From: Flavobacterium bizetiae
GTDB lineage: Bacteria; Bacteroidota; Bacteroidia; Flavobacteriales; Flavobacteriaceae
Length of the DNA stretch: 64,000 bases
Direction: 5' to 3'
NCBI RefSeq assembly: GCF_902804475.1
Contig: NZ_CADCSU010000055.1
Coordinates: forward strand, 25,179 to 89,178
Below are positions 1-9,409 of the stretch, in pieces (within the stretch, counting starts at the first letter, position 1; each line of letters starts with the position of its first letter). The notes under the pieces are model-generated. The model made no database searches, was not told where the DNA came from, and was given only the letters and a program-made list of their open reading frames with translations. The position numbers and the translations under genes were made by a program.

Positions 1-97
1 TTTATATTTATCTTACTTTAATTTGTAGTTTGATATTGTCGTTTTAACGGTAAATCATGCTACATTTCTAATTTGCTAACCATTAACTCTAATAAAA

Positions 98-3000
98 GTG
101 AAAGTAAAAGGATTAAGTCTCGTATTTTTTGTGTTTTTTATTTTTCAGTCCTGCGGCAGAAAATCGGCGGCAGATTTCAATTCAGATTTTTCACTATTTA
201 AAGAGTATATCACCAGTTTTACGGGCGGGATTGTTTCTTCGGATTCTGATATTCGCGTGGTTTTGGCTTTCGATAAAAATGACTGGAAACCCAATCAGGA
301 ATTAGATGACGATTTGTTTGATATCTCACCAAACGTTCGCGGAAAAATTGTAGCACTTTCTACCAATACAATTGCGTTTATTCCTGAGAAAAAACTAAAA
401 GCAGGAACAGAATATCAGGTTACTTTAAACTTAGATAAACTGACTGCTATTCCGAAAGAGAAAGAAAAAGAGTTGTCTAAATTCAACTTTACGGTTAAAA
501 CGGTTAAACAGGATTTTACCATAAATACTGGCGATATACAGTCGTACAGTAAAGAATATCAGTATTTAAATTGCGTTTTGAAAACAGCAGATAATATTGA
601 TCTTGAAACAGCTAAAAAATTAGTTGAAGCCAAACAAAAAGGCAATAATCTTAAAATTAAATTTGAGAAAACAACGGGTTCAGGTAAAGAATTCCGTTTT
701 ATAATCGACAGCATTCAGCGTTATGCTGAAACATCAAATCTTGAAATTATCTACGATGGAAATGATTTTGACATTGACCAGAAAGGACAAATCGATTTTC
801 CTGTTACGAGCATCAACGAATTTAAAATTGTAAAAGTTGAGGTTCCGGACGGCAACAATCAATCGGTTTTAATTAATTTCTCTGAACCATTAGAAAAAGG
901 TCAGGATTTTGCCGGATTGGTTTCTATTCAAAATACTAATAATTTGAAATTTTCTACTCAAGGAAATTTACTAAAAGTATATTTTACAAATGAAACGGCA
1001 GCCAGAAAAGAAAAGCCGGTTCCTGTTGAAGAAGAAGTTGTTACCGCAACGGTAGATTCTGCAGCAGTTGCAGTAGATTCGGCATCTGTAGTGGTCGATA
1101 CTGCTCAGGTTGAAGATATAGTGGAAGTTGTTCCTGACGAAGAACCGGAACAAGTAATTACAGGAGAATTGCTTTTGGAGGTTTTCCAGGGAATTGAAAG
1201 CCAGTATGGCAAGAAAATGGAGGCCAACTATACAGAGAAAATCTCTTTTGATCAGATAAAACCAAGTGTTCGTTTTATTAAAAACGGAACTATTCTGCCA
1301 AGTTCAAATAATCTGAAATTGAATTTTGAAGCCGTAAACTTAAGTGCTGTTGATGTAAAAGTGTATAAAATTTACAAAAACAATATCCTGCAGTTTCTTC
1401 AGTACAATGAATTGAATGGTGCGCAGAATCTTAAGAAAGTAGCGCAGCCCATTGCCAAAACGACTCTTAATTTAAAAGAAAGCACACTCGTAAATCTTAC
1501 CAAATGGAATACGTATGCTTTAGATTTATCTAAAATTATCAAACCAGAGCCGGGAGCAATTTACAGAGTTGAATTTGAATATAAAAAGAAATACTCGCTT
1601 TATAAATGCGAAACATCAGATGGAGATCAGGAGGAAACAGAGGAAGAAGAAGTTGATGAAAATGATGTAAACTACAGCGGTAACTCTTACGACGATTATT
1701 ACTATGATGATTACAACTGGAGAGAAAGCCAGGATCCGTGTACTGGTTCGTATTATTATAATGCCAAAATTGCAACCAATATTCTGGCTTCAGACTTAGG
1801 CGTTATTGCCAAAAGAGGAGAGAACAAATCGTATTTGTTTGCGGTAAATAATATTGTTACGACAGCACCAATATCAAACTCAAGAGTTGATTTGTATAAT
1901 TTTCAACAGCAAAAAATAGCATCGGAAGCGACAAGCAGTGAAGGAATTGCTTCTTTCCAATTAGATAAATTCGCTTATTTTGCTATTGTTACTTTGGGTG
2001 ATCAGTCTACTTACGTGAAACTTGACGATGGACTTTCATTATCGGTTAGTAATTTTGATGTTGCCGGAGAGACTTTACAAAAAGGTTTAAAAGGATTTAT
2101 TTACGGAGAGAGAGGTGTTTGGCGTCCGGGAGATAATTTGTATTTGTCTTTCATCTTAAATGATGCTTCGAATAAACTTCCGAAATCGCATCCAATTAAA
2201 TTTAGGCTGAATGACCCGAACGGAAAAACGGTTTATCAAACTGTTCAAAAAGCAAATGATTTAAATCATTATGCCTTTACGGTTCCTACCAATCAGGACG
2301 CGCCAACCGGAAATTGGGAAGCCATGGTAAGTGTAGGAGGCGCAAGATTCTATAAAAGCATTAAAATAGAAACGATAAAACCAAATCGTTTAAAAATCAA
2401 AAATACGTTTAGCAGAAAAACACTTTCATCATCGTATCCAAATACAGATAATATAGAAGTAACCTGGCTTCATGGAGCAATTGCAAAGAACCTGAATGTA
2501 GAAATGCAGGCTAAGTTCTCGCAGCAGACTACGACTTTTAAAGGATATGAAAAATATACTTTTGATGATTTGGTTCGTCAGTTTAGTACCGAAGAAATCA
2601 ATGTTTTCTCAGGAAAATTAAACGAAAGCGGAAAAGCATCCGTAAACATTCAGCCAAGATTGCAAGGTCAGGCGCCGGGAATGCTGCGCGCTTCGTTTAT
2701 TACAAAAGTATACGAAGAAGGCGGTGATTTTAGTACCGATGTTATTTCTACAACTTATTCGCCATACAAAACCTATGTAGGGCTAAAAGCACCTGAACCA
2801 AACAAGTACAGTATGCTTGAAACCAGAACGGCAAATCGTTTTGATATTGTTACGGTTGATGAAAACGGAAGACCAAAAGCAGTTAGAAATCTGGAAGTTA
2901 AAGTCTTTAAAGTAGATTGGCGCTGGTGGTGGGATTCATCAAGCGATAATTTATCGAATTATAATTCTTCAAATGCTACAACTTCATATAAAACTTTTGT

Positions 3001-5773
3001 CGTTAATACGGATTCAAACGGAAAAGGAAGTATTCAATTTACCTTGACCGATGAAGAATGGGGACGTTATTTAATTAGGGTTTCAGATCAGGAAGATGGT
3101 CATGCCACGGCTTTAACCGTAAATATCGATTGGCCAATCTGGTCAGGAAAAACTCGTAACAGAGATGCTTCTACAGCCAATATGTTAGTTTTTTCTACCG
3201 ATAAGAAAAATTATGCTGTTGGAGAAAAAGCACAGATTTCTTTCCCATCAAGTGAAGGTGGTCGTGCTTTGATTTCGATAGAAAACGGCTCAAGAGTAGT
3301 ACAGACGCTTTGGGCAGAAACTAAAAATGGCGAGACAAAAGTTGAAGTTCCAATTACCGGGGCAATGGCGCCAAATGTTTATTTTAATATTACATTATTA
3401 CAGCCTCACGCTTCGACCAAAAACGATTCGCCAATTCGTATGTACGGAATCGTACCAATTGAAGTGGTTGATAAAAATACCATTTTGGCACCAACTATTA
3501 ATATGCCAGATGTCTTGAAACCAGAACAGCCATTTACGGTTAAAGTAGGCGAGAAATCAGGCAGGGAAATGACGTATACAATTGCGGTTGTCGACGAAGG
3601 ACTTTTAGACTTAACCCGTTTTAAAACGCCAAATGCATGGGATAGTTTCTATGTTCGTGAAGCACTTGGAGTAAAAACCTGGGATGTTTACGATGATGTA
3701 ATTGGTGCTTATGGCGGAAAAATAAACCAGATTTTCAGTATTGGAGGAGATCAGGATTTAGGCGGCGGAAAAGCTAAAAAAGCAAACCGTTTTAAACCGG
3801 TTGTATTGTATTACGGTCCGTTTAAATTAGGAAAAGGAGAAACGAAATCACATCAATTAAAATTACCAAAATATATTGGTTCGGTTAGAACGATGGTAGT
3901 TGCCGGAGATGCTGCAACAAGTGCTTACGGAAGCGTAGAAAAAGCGACTCAGGTTAAGAGTCCGTTGATGGTTTTAGCTTCGTTGCCGAGAAAAATTTCG
4001 CCATCAGAAAAAGTGACACTTCCGGTGACTGTTTTTGCCACGGAGAATAAAATTAAAAATGTTTCGATTCAGATAAAAACCAGCAACGGATTAAAAGTAG
4101 CTGGAAGTGCTGTTCAAGCATTGAATTTTGCGCAACCAGACGAAAAAATGGCGTATTTCAATTTAGTTGTTGGCGCTGCAACCGGAATTGCAAAAGTGCA
4201 GGTAATTGCGACTTCAGGAACCGAAAAATCGGTTTATGAGGTTGAAATCGATATGACAAATCCAAATCCGGTAACCAGTACTTTTACCGATGTTATATTA
4301 GCTCCAAACAGCACTAAAACACTTTCGTGGAAAACATTTGGAGTGGCCGGAAGTAATAAAGCCAGATTAGAAGTTTCGTCTATGCCATCAATGAATTTGA
4401 ACGGAAGAATGCAATTTTTAATTCAGTATCCGCATGGATGTGTAGAGCAGACAACTTCATCGGTTTTCCCGCAATTATTTTTAGGCGATGTTGCTGATAT
4501 CGATGCTAAACGCAAAGAAATCATTCAAAAGAATATCACAGCCGGAATTGCAAGATTGGGTAATTTCCAGTTATCAAACGGCGGATTGCCTTACTGGCAG
4601 GGGAATGCGATTGCTGATGATTGGGGAACTTCTTACGCTGGACATTTCTTAATTGAAGCAGAGAAAAAAGGATATGTACTTCCAATTAATTTCAAATCAA
4701 AATGGCTTTCGTATCAGCAAAAAGAAGCCAAACAATGGCGTTTTGAGCCAAAATATGGTAATGATCTGGCTCAGGCGTATCGATTATATACTTTGGCTTT
4801 AGCAGGAAATGCTGATTTATCTGCCATGAACCGACTTCGTGAAACAAAAGGAATTTCGAACGAAAGTAAGCTTCGTTTGGCTGCTGCGTATGTTTTAGCG
4901 GGACAAAAATCAGCTGGGCAAAGTTTATTCCTAAAAACAAGTATTGACGGAGATTCAGACGGATACAATTATTACTATTATGGTTCAAGCGAAAGAAACA
5001 GAGCAATGGCGCTGGAAACAATGCTGCTTTTAGGACAAACGCAAAAAGCATTTGCAATGGCGACAAAACTAGCCAAAGAAATGTCGGCCAATCAATGGAT
5101 GAGCACACAGACAACTGCGTATTGCTTGTATTCGATGTCGAAATTTGCAATCAGCAATGGTCCAAAAGGAATTAATATCCAGTTTAGCAAAAACGGAAAA
5201 GGAGAAACAATAAACACTAGTAAATCGGTTGCAGATCGTAGTTTGTCTGTCGCTTCCGGAACAAATAGTAGCACATTGAAAAACAATAAAGCGAATACAG
5301 TTTATGTTCGTGTATTGAATACCGGAATATTACCAATAGGACAAGAAAATGCGGTTCAAAGTGATGTTTCGGCCAGTATTGTTTTCAAAGACAGAAAAGG
5401 AGGTATAATCAATGTTTCGAGAATTAGTCAGGGAACAGAATTTATTGCCGAAGTTACCATTAAAAACCAAAGAGGCGAAAGCGTTCAAAATGTGGCGTTA
5501 TCTCAAATTCTGCCTTCCGGATTCGAAATTGTCAATACACGTTTCACAGATTATGGAGATGCAGTAAATAATATCGCTGATTATATCGATATTCGAGACG
5601 ATAGAACGAATTTCTACTTCGGAATGAAATCAAGAGAAACCAAAGTTTTCCGAATTCTGCTAAACGCATCTTATTTAGGGAATTATTATCTACCTGGCTT
5701 ACAATGCGAAGCGATGTATGATAATACATTCTTAGCCAGAACAAAAGGATTCTGGGTTGAGGTTGTGAAATAA
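98..5773 (+). CDS. Alpha-2-macroglobulin family lipoprotein (bacterial MG)
   Basis: The 1891-residue protein begins with a lipoprotein signal peptide ending at Cys19 (FQSC), so it is probably anchored in the periplasm or outer membrane. A thioester motif GCVEQ lies at about residues 1447-1451 (Cys1448, Gln1451). In this family the thioester traps attacking proteases covalently. An alpha-helical thioester domain and a C-terminal domain follow. The start is GTG; no ATG is available near the signal peptide. There are two low-complexity insertions: a VDSA/V-rich acidic stretch at about 315-350 and a Glu/Asp/Tyr-rich stretch at about 510-545; either could lie near a bait-like exposed segment, which is inference. 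PBP1C follows on the same strand, the pairing known from yfhM-pbpC. Family membership is certain; the physiological protease target is unknown. Confidence 0.93.
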   Translation: MKVKGLSLVFFVFFIFQSCGRKSAADFNSDFSLFKEYITSFTGGIVSSDSDIRVVLAFDKNDWKPNQELDDDLFDISPNVRGKIVALSTNTIAFIPEKKLKAGTEYQVTLNLDKLTAIPKEKEKELSKFNFTVKTVKQDFTINTGDIQSYSKEYQYLNCVLKTADNIDLETAKKLVEAKQKGNNLKIKFEKTTGSGKEFRFIIDSIQRYAETSNLEIIYDGNDFDIDQKGQIDFPVTSINEFKIVKVEVPDGNNQSVLINFSEPLEKGQDFAGLVSIQNTNNLKFSTQGNLLKVYFTNETAARKEKPVPVEEEVVTATVDSAAVAVDSASVVVDTAQVEDIVEVVPDEEPEQVITGELLLEVFQGIESQYGKKMEANYTEKISFDQIKPSVRFIKNGTILPSSNNLKLNFEAVNLSAVDVKVYKIYKNNILQFLQYNELNGAQNLKKVAQPIAKTTLNLKESTLVNLTKWNTYALDLSKIIKPEPGAIYRVEFEYKKKYSLYKCETSDGDQEETEEEEVDENDVNYSGNSYDDYYYDDYNWRESQDPCTGSYYYNAKIATNILASDLGVIAKRGENKSYLFAVNNIVTTAPISNSRVDLYNFQQQKIASEATSSEGIASFQLDKFAYFAIVTLGDQSTYVKLDDGLSLSVSNFDVAGETLQKGLKGFIYGERGVWRPGDNLYLSFILNDASNKLPKSHPIKFRLNDPNGKTVYQTVQKANDLNHYAFTVPTNQDAPTGNWEAMVSVGGARFYKSIKIETIKPNRLKIKNTFSRKTLSSSYPNTDNIEVTWLHGAIAKNLNVEMQAKFSQQTTTFKGYEKYTFDDLVRQFSTEEINVFSGKLNESGKASVNIQPRLQGQAPGMLRASFITKVYEEGGDFSTDVISTTYSPYKTYVGLKAPEPNKYSMLETRTANRFDIVTVDENGRPKAVRNLEVKVFKVDWRWWWDSSSDNLSNYNSSNATTSYKTFVVNTDSNGKGSIQFTLTDEEWGRYLIRVSDQEDGHATALTVNIDWPIWSGKTRNRDASTANMLVFSTDKKNYAVGEKAQISFPSSEGGRALISIENGSRVVQTLWAETKNGETKVEVPITGAMAPNVYFNITLLQPHASTKNDSPIRMYGIVPIEVVDKNTILAPTINMPDVLKPEQPFTVKVGEKSGREMTYTIAVVDEGLLDLTRFKTPNAWDSFYVREALGVKTWDVYDDVIGAYGGKINQIFSIGGDQDLGGGKAKKANRFKPVVLYYGPFKLGKGETKSHQLKLPKYIGSVRTMVVAGDAATSAYGSVEKATQVKSPLMVLASLPRKISPSEKVTLPVTVFATENKIKNVSIQIKTSNGLKVAGSAVQALNFAQPDEKMAYFNLVVGAATGIAKVQVIATSGTEKSVYEVEIDMTNPNPVTSTFTDVILAPNSTKTLSWKTFGVAGSNKARLEVSSMPSMNLNGRMQFLIQYPHGCVEQTTSSVFPQLFLGDVADIDAKRKEIIQKNITAGIARLGNFQLSNGGLPYWQGNAIADDWGTSYAGHFLIEAEKKGYVLPINFKSKWLSYQQKEAKQWRFEPKYGNDLAQAYRLYTLALAGNADLSAMNRLRETKGISNESKLRLAAAYVLAGQKSAGQSLFLKTSIDGDSDGYNYYYYGSSERNRAMALETMLLLGQTQKAFAMATKLAKEMSANQWMSTQTTAYCLYSMSKFAISNGPKGINIQFSKNGKGETINTSKSVADRSLSVASGTNSSTLKNNKANTVYVRVLNTGILPIGQENAVQSDVSASIVFKDRKGGIINVSRISQGTEFIAEVTIKNQRGESVQNVALSQILPSGFEIVNTRFTDYGDAVNNIADYIDIRDDRTNFYFGMKSRETKVFRILLNASYLGNYYLPGLQCEAMYDNTFLARTKGFWVEVVK

Positions 5774-5775
5774 AC

Positions 5776-5850
5776 TTTTTTTGCCACAGATTACACAGAT
5801 TAGCACAGATTTTAAAATCTTTTTTAATCCTTTAATCTGTGGCAAAAAAA
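5776..5850. repeat. Perfect 18-bp inverted repeat after the MG gene
   Basis: Arms at 5776-5793 and 5833-5850 are exact reverse complements (core TGCCACAGATTA / TAATCTGTGGCA) with T and A runs at the outer ends. It starts two bases after the MG stop codon, so it could act as a terminator. The long loop (39 bases) and the style of sequence also fit a dispersed Flavobacterium palindrome. Confidence 0.75.
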
Positions 5851-5876
5851 ATTTGCGGACTTAGCAAAATAAAGTC

Positions 5877-5940
5877 TCTCGCAGATTCAGCAGATTGGGC
5901 AGATCAAATAAAATCTGCCCAATCTGCTGAATCTGCGAGA
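5877..5940. repeat. Perfect 28-bp palindrome with 8-base loop
   Basis: Arms 5877-5904 and 5913-5940 are exact reverse complements around the loop CAAATAAA, followed by a run of A. The arm itself is built from repeated CAGATT-type words. On the minus strand the structure is followed by T-poor sequence, so a classical plus-strand terminator is not obvious. It may attenuate transcription into PBP1C or be a dispersed repeat. Confidence 0.8.
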
Positions 5941-5944
5941 AAAA

Positions 5945-5979
5945 AAATCTTAGCGAATAATTTCGTGCCTTTGCGGTAA
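5945..5979. repeat. Truncated copy of the TTTGCGGTAA repeat family
   Basis: The words AAATCTTAGCGAA (5945-5957) and CTTTGCGGTAA (5969-5979) recur in the same order at 21683-21740, where they form the right end of a larger element. Both copies sit just upstream of a plus-strand gene with a TTG start. Confidence 0.6.
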
Positions 5980-5990
5980 AATAATCAGAA

Positions 5991-8366
5991 TTGAAAAATA
6001 AATTAAAAGCGTTTTTCCAACGCATTATAGACTGGATAAAAAGAAATAAAATAAAATCAGCAATTGCTTTTGTTCTCTTGCTGATTTACTATTTTTCGAT
6101 ACCCCGAACTTTATTTAAAGAACCTTACTCGACCGTTATTGAGAGTAGAGAAGGAGAATTACTCGGCGCTAAAATTGCCCGTGACGGACAATGGCGTTTT
6201 CCAGCACAAGACAGCGTTCCGGATAAATTCAAAAAATGCATTGTTTATTTTGAAGACGAATACTTTTATAAACATCCGGGATTTAATCCGGTTGCCATGG
6301 TAAATGCCTTTAAGCAAAACAGAAAAGCAGGAAAAGTGGTTAGGGGAGGAAGTACTTTAACCCAGCAAGTAATCCGATTATCCCGAAAAGGAAAAAACAG
6401 AACCTATTTTGAAAAAATAATCGAAATTATTCTCGCAACCCGACTAGAGTTGGGTTATTCTAAAAATGAAATTCTCGAAATGTATGCCGCTCATGCTCCA
6501 TTTGGAGGAAATGTTGTAGGACTGGAAATGGCTTCATGGCGTTATTTTGGCGTGCAGTCCAATCAATTATCGTGGGCAGAAAATGCGGTTTTGGCTGTTT
6601 TACCCAATGCACCAAGTTTAATTTATCCCGGAAAAAATCAGATAAAATTACTCAAAAAACGCAATCAGCTTTTGCTAAAATTGCATAAAGAAGGAATAAT
6701 CGACAAGCAGACGTATGAACTTTCGATAGAAGAACCTTTACCTCAAAAACCGTATGATCTGCCACAAATCGCACCGCATTTATTGCAGAGAACAGCCAAA
6801 AACGAAGAAGGAACCAGAGTAAAAACCACGATTGATTACGCACTGCAGACCAGAGTAAATCAAATTGCAAGGTATTATTACAATCAGTACAAACAAAATG
6901 AAGTTCATAATCTGGCTATTTTGGTAATTGATGTTCAGAACAGAAATGTGATGAGTTATGTTGGCAACGCTCCAACGGATAAAGACCATCAAAAAGATGT
7001 TGATATTATTGATGCGCCAAGAAGTACAGGAAGTATCTTAAAACCGCTTTTATACGGTGCAATGTTAGACGATGGCGAATTACTGCCTAATACTTTAGTG
7101 GCCGATATTCCAACGCAAATTTCCGGATATACACCTCAAAATTTCAATCTTACTTTTGATGGTGCGGTGCCTGCTCATAGAGCTTTATCGCGTTCGTTGA
7201 ATATTCCTGCGGTTTTAATGCTTCAGGAATTTACGGTAAACAAGTTTTATGAAGAACTGCAAAAATTCAAATTAAAGAATATAAATAAAATGCCCGATCA
7301 TTACGGGTTATCGCTTATTTTGGGCGGAGCCGAGAGTAATTTGTGGGATTTATGCCGAACCTACGCTAATTTATCTTCTACATTAAATTACTACTCTAAG
7401 CATCAGGATAAATACCGAACCAATGAGTTTACAGAGCTAAATTACAAAAACGATTTTAAGCCCGATTTTGGTTCAGAAACGGATCAAAAGAATATTTTGG
7501 GCGCGGGATCAATTTGGTTAACGTATAATGCAATGGAAGAGGTTAATAGGCCGGAAGGAGACGAAGCCTGGAAGTTTTATGACAGCTCATTGAAAATTGC
7601 CTGGAAAACAGGAACAAGTTTCGGGAATAGAGATGCCTGGGCAATAGGAACAAATTCAAGATATGTAGTTGGAATTTGGGTTGGAAATGCAACCGGAGAA
7701 GGAAGACCTACTTTAACCGGAGTTAACAGCGCAGCGCCAATTTTATTCGATGTTTTTAATTTACTGCCAAGACAAAGATGGTTTGATACGCCTTATAAAG
7801 ATCTGGCCGAAGTTGAGGTTTGTCGTTTAAGTGGTTATTTAGCAAAAGAAAACTGCCCGAAAATCAAACAATGGGTTGCTAAAAAAGGGAAATCGACAAA
7901 GGTTTGTCCTTATCACAGAATGATTCATTTAGATAAGACAGAACAATTTCAAGTAAACAGCAGCTGCGAAAGTGTAGAAAATATTGTAACTAAAAACTGG
8001 TTTGTACTGCCTCCGGTAATGGCTTGGTATTACAAAAGCCAGCATATTGAATATCTGCCTTTACCACCATTTAAAGAAGGCTGCGAAGGAACGCAAACCA
8101 CTACAATGGATTTTATTTATCCAAAAGCAAACAGTAAAATCTACTTAACAAAGGATTTTAACAGCAATGTCCAGCCGGTAATTTTAAAAGTAGCGTATTC
8201 TGAAAGAGATAAAGAATTATTCTGGTATGTTGATGATGTGTATAAAGCCACAACAAAAACATTTCATGAATTGCCAATTACACCAACCGCAGGAATACAT
8301 TATATTACGGTTATTGATGCTTCCGGAAATGAAATTAGACGCAGAATTGAAATTGTAAGGGAATAA
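5991..8366 (+). CDS. pbpC: Penicillin-binding protein 1C (glycosyltransferase/transpeptidase)
   Basis: This is a bifunctional class A PBP of the 1C type, which polymerises and crosslinks peptidoglycan. A transmembrane segment lies at about residues 22-38. The GT51 domain shows EDEYFYKHPGF and RGGSTLTQQV at about 85-125. The transpeptidase domain has the nucleophile Ser348 in GSILK (Lys351) and the KTG triad at 539-541. A C-terminal BiPBP_C-type domain occupies about the last 90 residues. Translation starts at TTG. The upstream MG gene is its conserved partner, and MG plus PBP1C have been proposed to act together as a periplasmic defence and wall-repair unit. It converges on the next gene with a gap of only four bases. 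Confidence 0.93.
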   Translation: MKNKLKAFFQRIIDWIKRNKIKSAIAFVLLLIYYFSIPRTLFKEPYSTVIESREGELLGAKIARDGQWRFPAQDSVPDKFKKCIVYFEDEYFYKHPGFNPVAMVNAFKQNRKAGKVVRGGSTLTQQVIRLSRKGKNRTYFEKIIEIILATRLELGYSKNEILEMYAAHAPFGGNVVGLEMASWRYFGVQSNQLSWAENAVLAVLPNAPSLIYPGKNQIKLLKKRNQLLLKLHKEGIIDKQTYELSIEEPLPQKPYDLPQIAPHLLQRTAKNEEGTRVKTTIDYALQTRVNQIARYYYNQYKQNEVHNLAILVIDVQNRNVMSYVGNAPTDKDHQKDVDIIDAPRSTGSILKPLLYGAMLDDGELLPNTLVADIPTQISGYTPQNFNLTFDGAVPAHRALSRSLNIPAVLMLQEFTVNKFYEELQKFKLKNINKMPDHYGLSLILGGAESNLWDLCRTYANLSSTLNYYSKHQDKYRTNEFTELNYKNDFKPDFGSETDQKNILGAGSIWLTYNAMEEVNRPEGDEAWKFYDSSLKIAWKTGTSFGNRDAWAIGTNSRYVVGIWVGNATGEGRPTLTGVNSAAPILFDVFNLLPRQRWFDTPYKDLAEVEVCRLSGYLAKENCPKIKQWVAKKGKSTKVCPYHRMIHLDKTEQFQVNSSCESVENIVTKNWFVLPPVMAWYYKSQHIEYLPLPPFKEGCEGTQTTTMDFIYPKANSKIYLTKDFNSNVQPVILKVAYSERDKELFWYVDDVYKATTKTFHELPITPTAGIHYITVIDASGNEIRRRIEIVRE

Positions 8367-8370
8367 TAGA

Positions 8371-9198
8371 TTAATATTTGAAATTTAAACGGAGATTCTT
8401 ATTATCGGTGAATCTGATAGTAGCTCCAAATGTAAAGCCTTTTATTACTGGAATATTTTCCTGATTGAATGGAACAGAATAGCCAATTCCCAGATCCATG
8501 ATGCTTAATAATGAGAGACCGGCAATCGCGTAAGCGTTTCTGTGTGAGCCTCCAACTTTTGCAAAAAGCCATTTCTCGGAGAGATTGTAAGACAAATGAA
8601 AATCTGGCAAGCCATAAGTTTTGTCATCGTAGCGCATAATTCCATATCCTAAACCAAGAAGCAGTTTATTATCATTTTGGCAATCTAAGCAAAATTCCAG
8701 ACCAGCTGTATATTGACTTTTTAATGCAATTGAATATGAGATATAAAAAGCCGGGCTCAGGTCTACAGATTCTTTACTGAAAGAGTTTCGTTCAGAGGGA
8801 AATTTAACGGGTCCCATTAGTTTTTTGCGATATTCGCGTGGAGAGGTATTTTTAGATTGAATAAGATGACCATCTTCGCTATACCATTTTGCTTCACCTA
8901 TCGAGGAGTATTCATTCAGTCTATATTTACCTGTTAAATATCCTTGAAACTGTAACTGATTGTTTTTTATGTAGTAATCTTTAACGGGAAAAATTTCAGA
9001 AGGAATAATGTAGTCATTTTTCTTTGGAGTATAATTTAAAGCATCTTCTGTTTTAATTTCTTTATCAGAAATTCTATAATAAACAGCAAGTTCTTTTTTG
9101 GATTCTCTGTTCCAGTGCTTGTCAAAAAAAATAGTGTCATTTTGGGCTTTTATTTTAGAAGAAAACAAAAAAACAAAGATGATAAAATATAAAACCAT
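8371..9198 (-). CDS. Exported protein, YwqK-like N-terminal part plus beta-barrel-like C-terminus, function unknown
   Basis: I do not recognise a named family. The open frame extends to an ATG at 9240, but the ATG at 9198 puts a clean signal peptide (MVLYFIIFVFLFSSKIKAQ) at the N-terminus and is preferred. A TACTTTG word resembling a -7 box lies between the two ATGs. Residues about 75-120 (of the longer form) resemble the repeated tyrosine/tryptophan units of YwqK-type antitoxin repeats (YLTGKYRLNEYSSIGEAKWY). The C-terminal half has alternating hydrophobic strands ending in Tyr, as in small outer-membrane barrels. It is monocistronic and convergent with pbpC. Localization in the outer membrane is inference. 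Confidence 0.6.
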   Translation of the reverse strand: MVLYFIIFVFLFSSKIKAQNDTIFFDKHWNRESKKELAVYYRISDKEIKTEDALNYTPKKNDYIIPSEIFPVKDYYIKNNQLQFQGYLTGKYRLNEYSSIGEAKWYSEDGHLIQSKNTSPREYRKKLMGPVKFPSERNSFSKESVDLSPAFYISYSIALKSQYTAGLEFCLDCQNDNKLLLGLGYGIMRYDDKTYGLPDFHLSYNLSEKWLFAKVGGSHRNAYAIAGLSLLSIMDLGIGYSVPFNQENIPVIKGFTFGATIRFTDNKNLRLNFKY

Positions 9199-9372
9199 CT
9201 TTTTTTGATTCAGGAAGCAAAGTATCGGGTTTGTTGACATGTATTTATTGAATTGGTAGTTAATAAATCATTGTAAACATAGTCAAATGCCTTTTTCATC
9301 ATGGTAATGAAAAGTTTTTTTTGTGCCGTTATAAGACGAAAAACAAATTTGAAATTTAATTTAAAAGCACAA

Positions 9373-9404
9373 AAAAACCGCCAGTCTTTCGAGAGGCGGT
9401 TTTT
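9373..9404 (-). terminator. Rho-independent terminator of rng
   Basis: The stem AAAAACCGCC / GGCGGTTTTT with a 12-base loop lies immediately after the RNase G stop codon in the minus direction and ends in a T run. Confidence 0.88.
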
Positions 9405-9409
9405 GTTTT

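Noticed and set aside
4692..5150. A 152-codon open frame antisense to the MG gene.
   Set aside because: It lies wholly inside a long conserved gene, shows no recognisable domain, and similar antisense frames occur throughout the window because of the low GC codon pattern.
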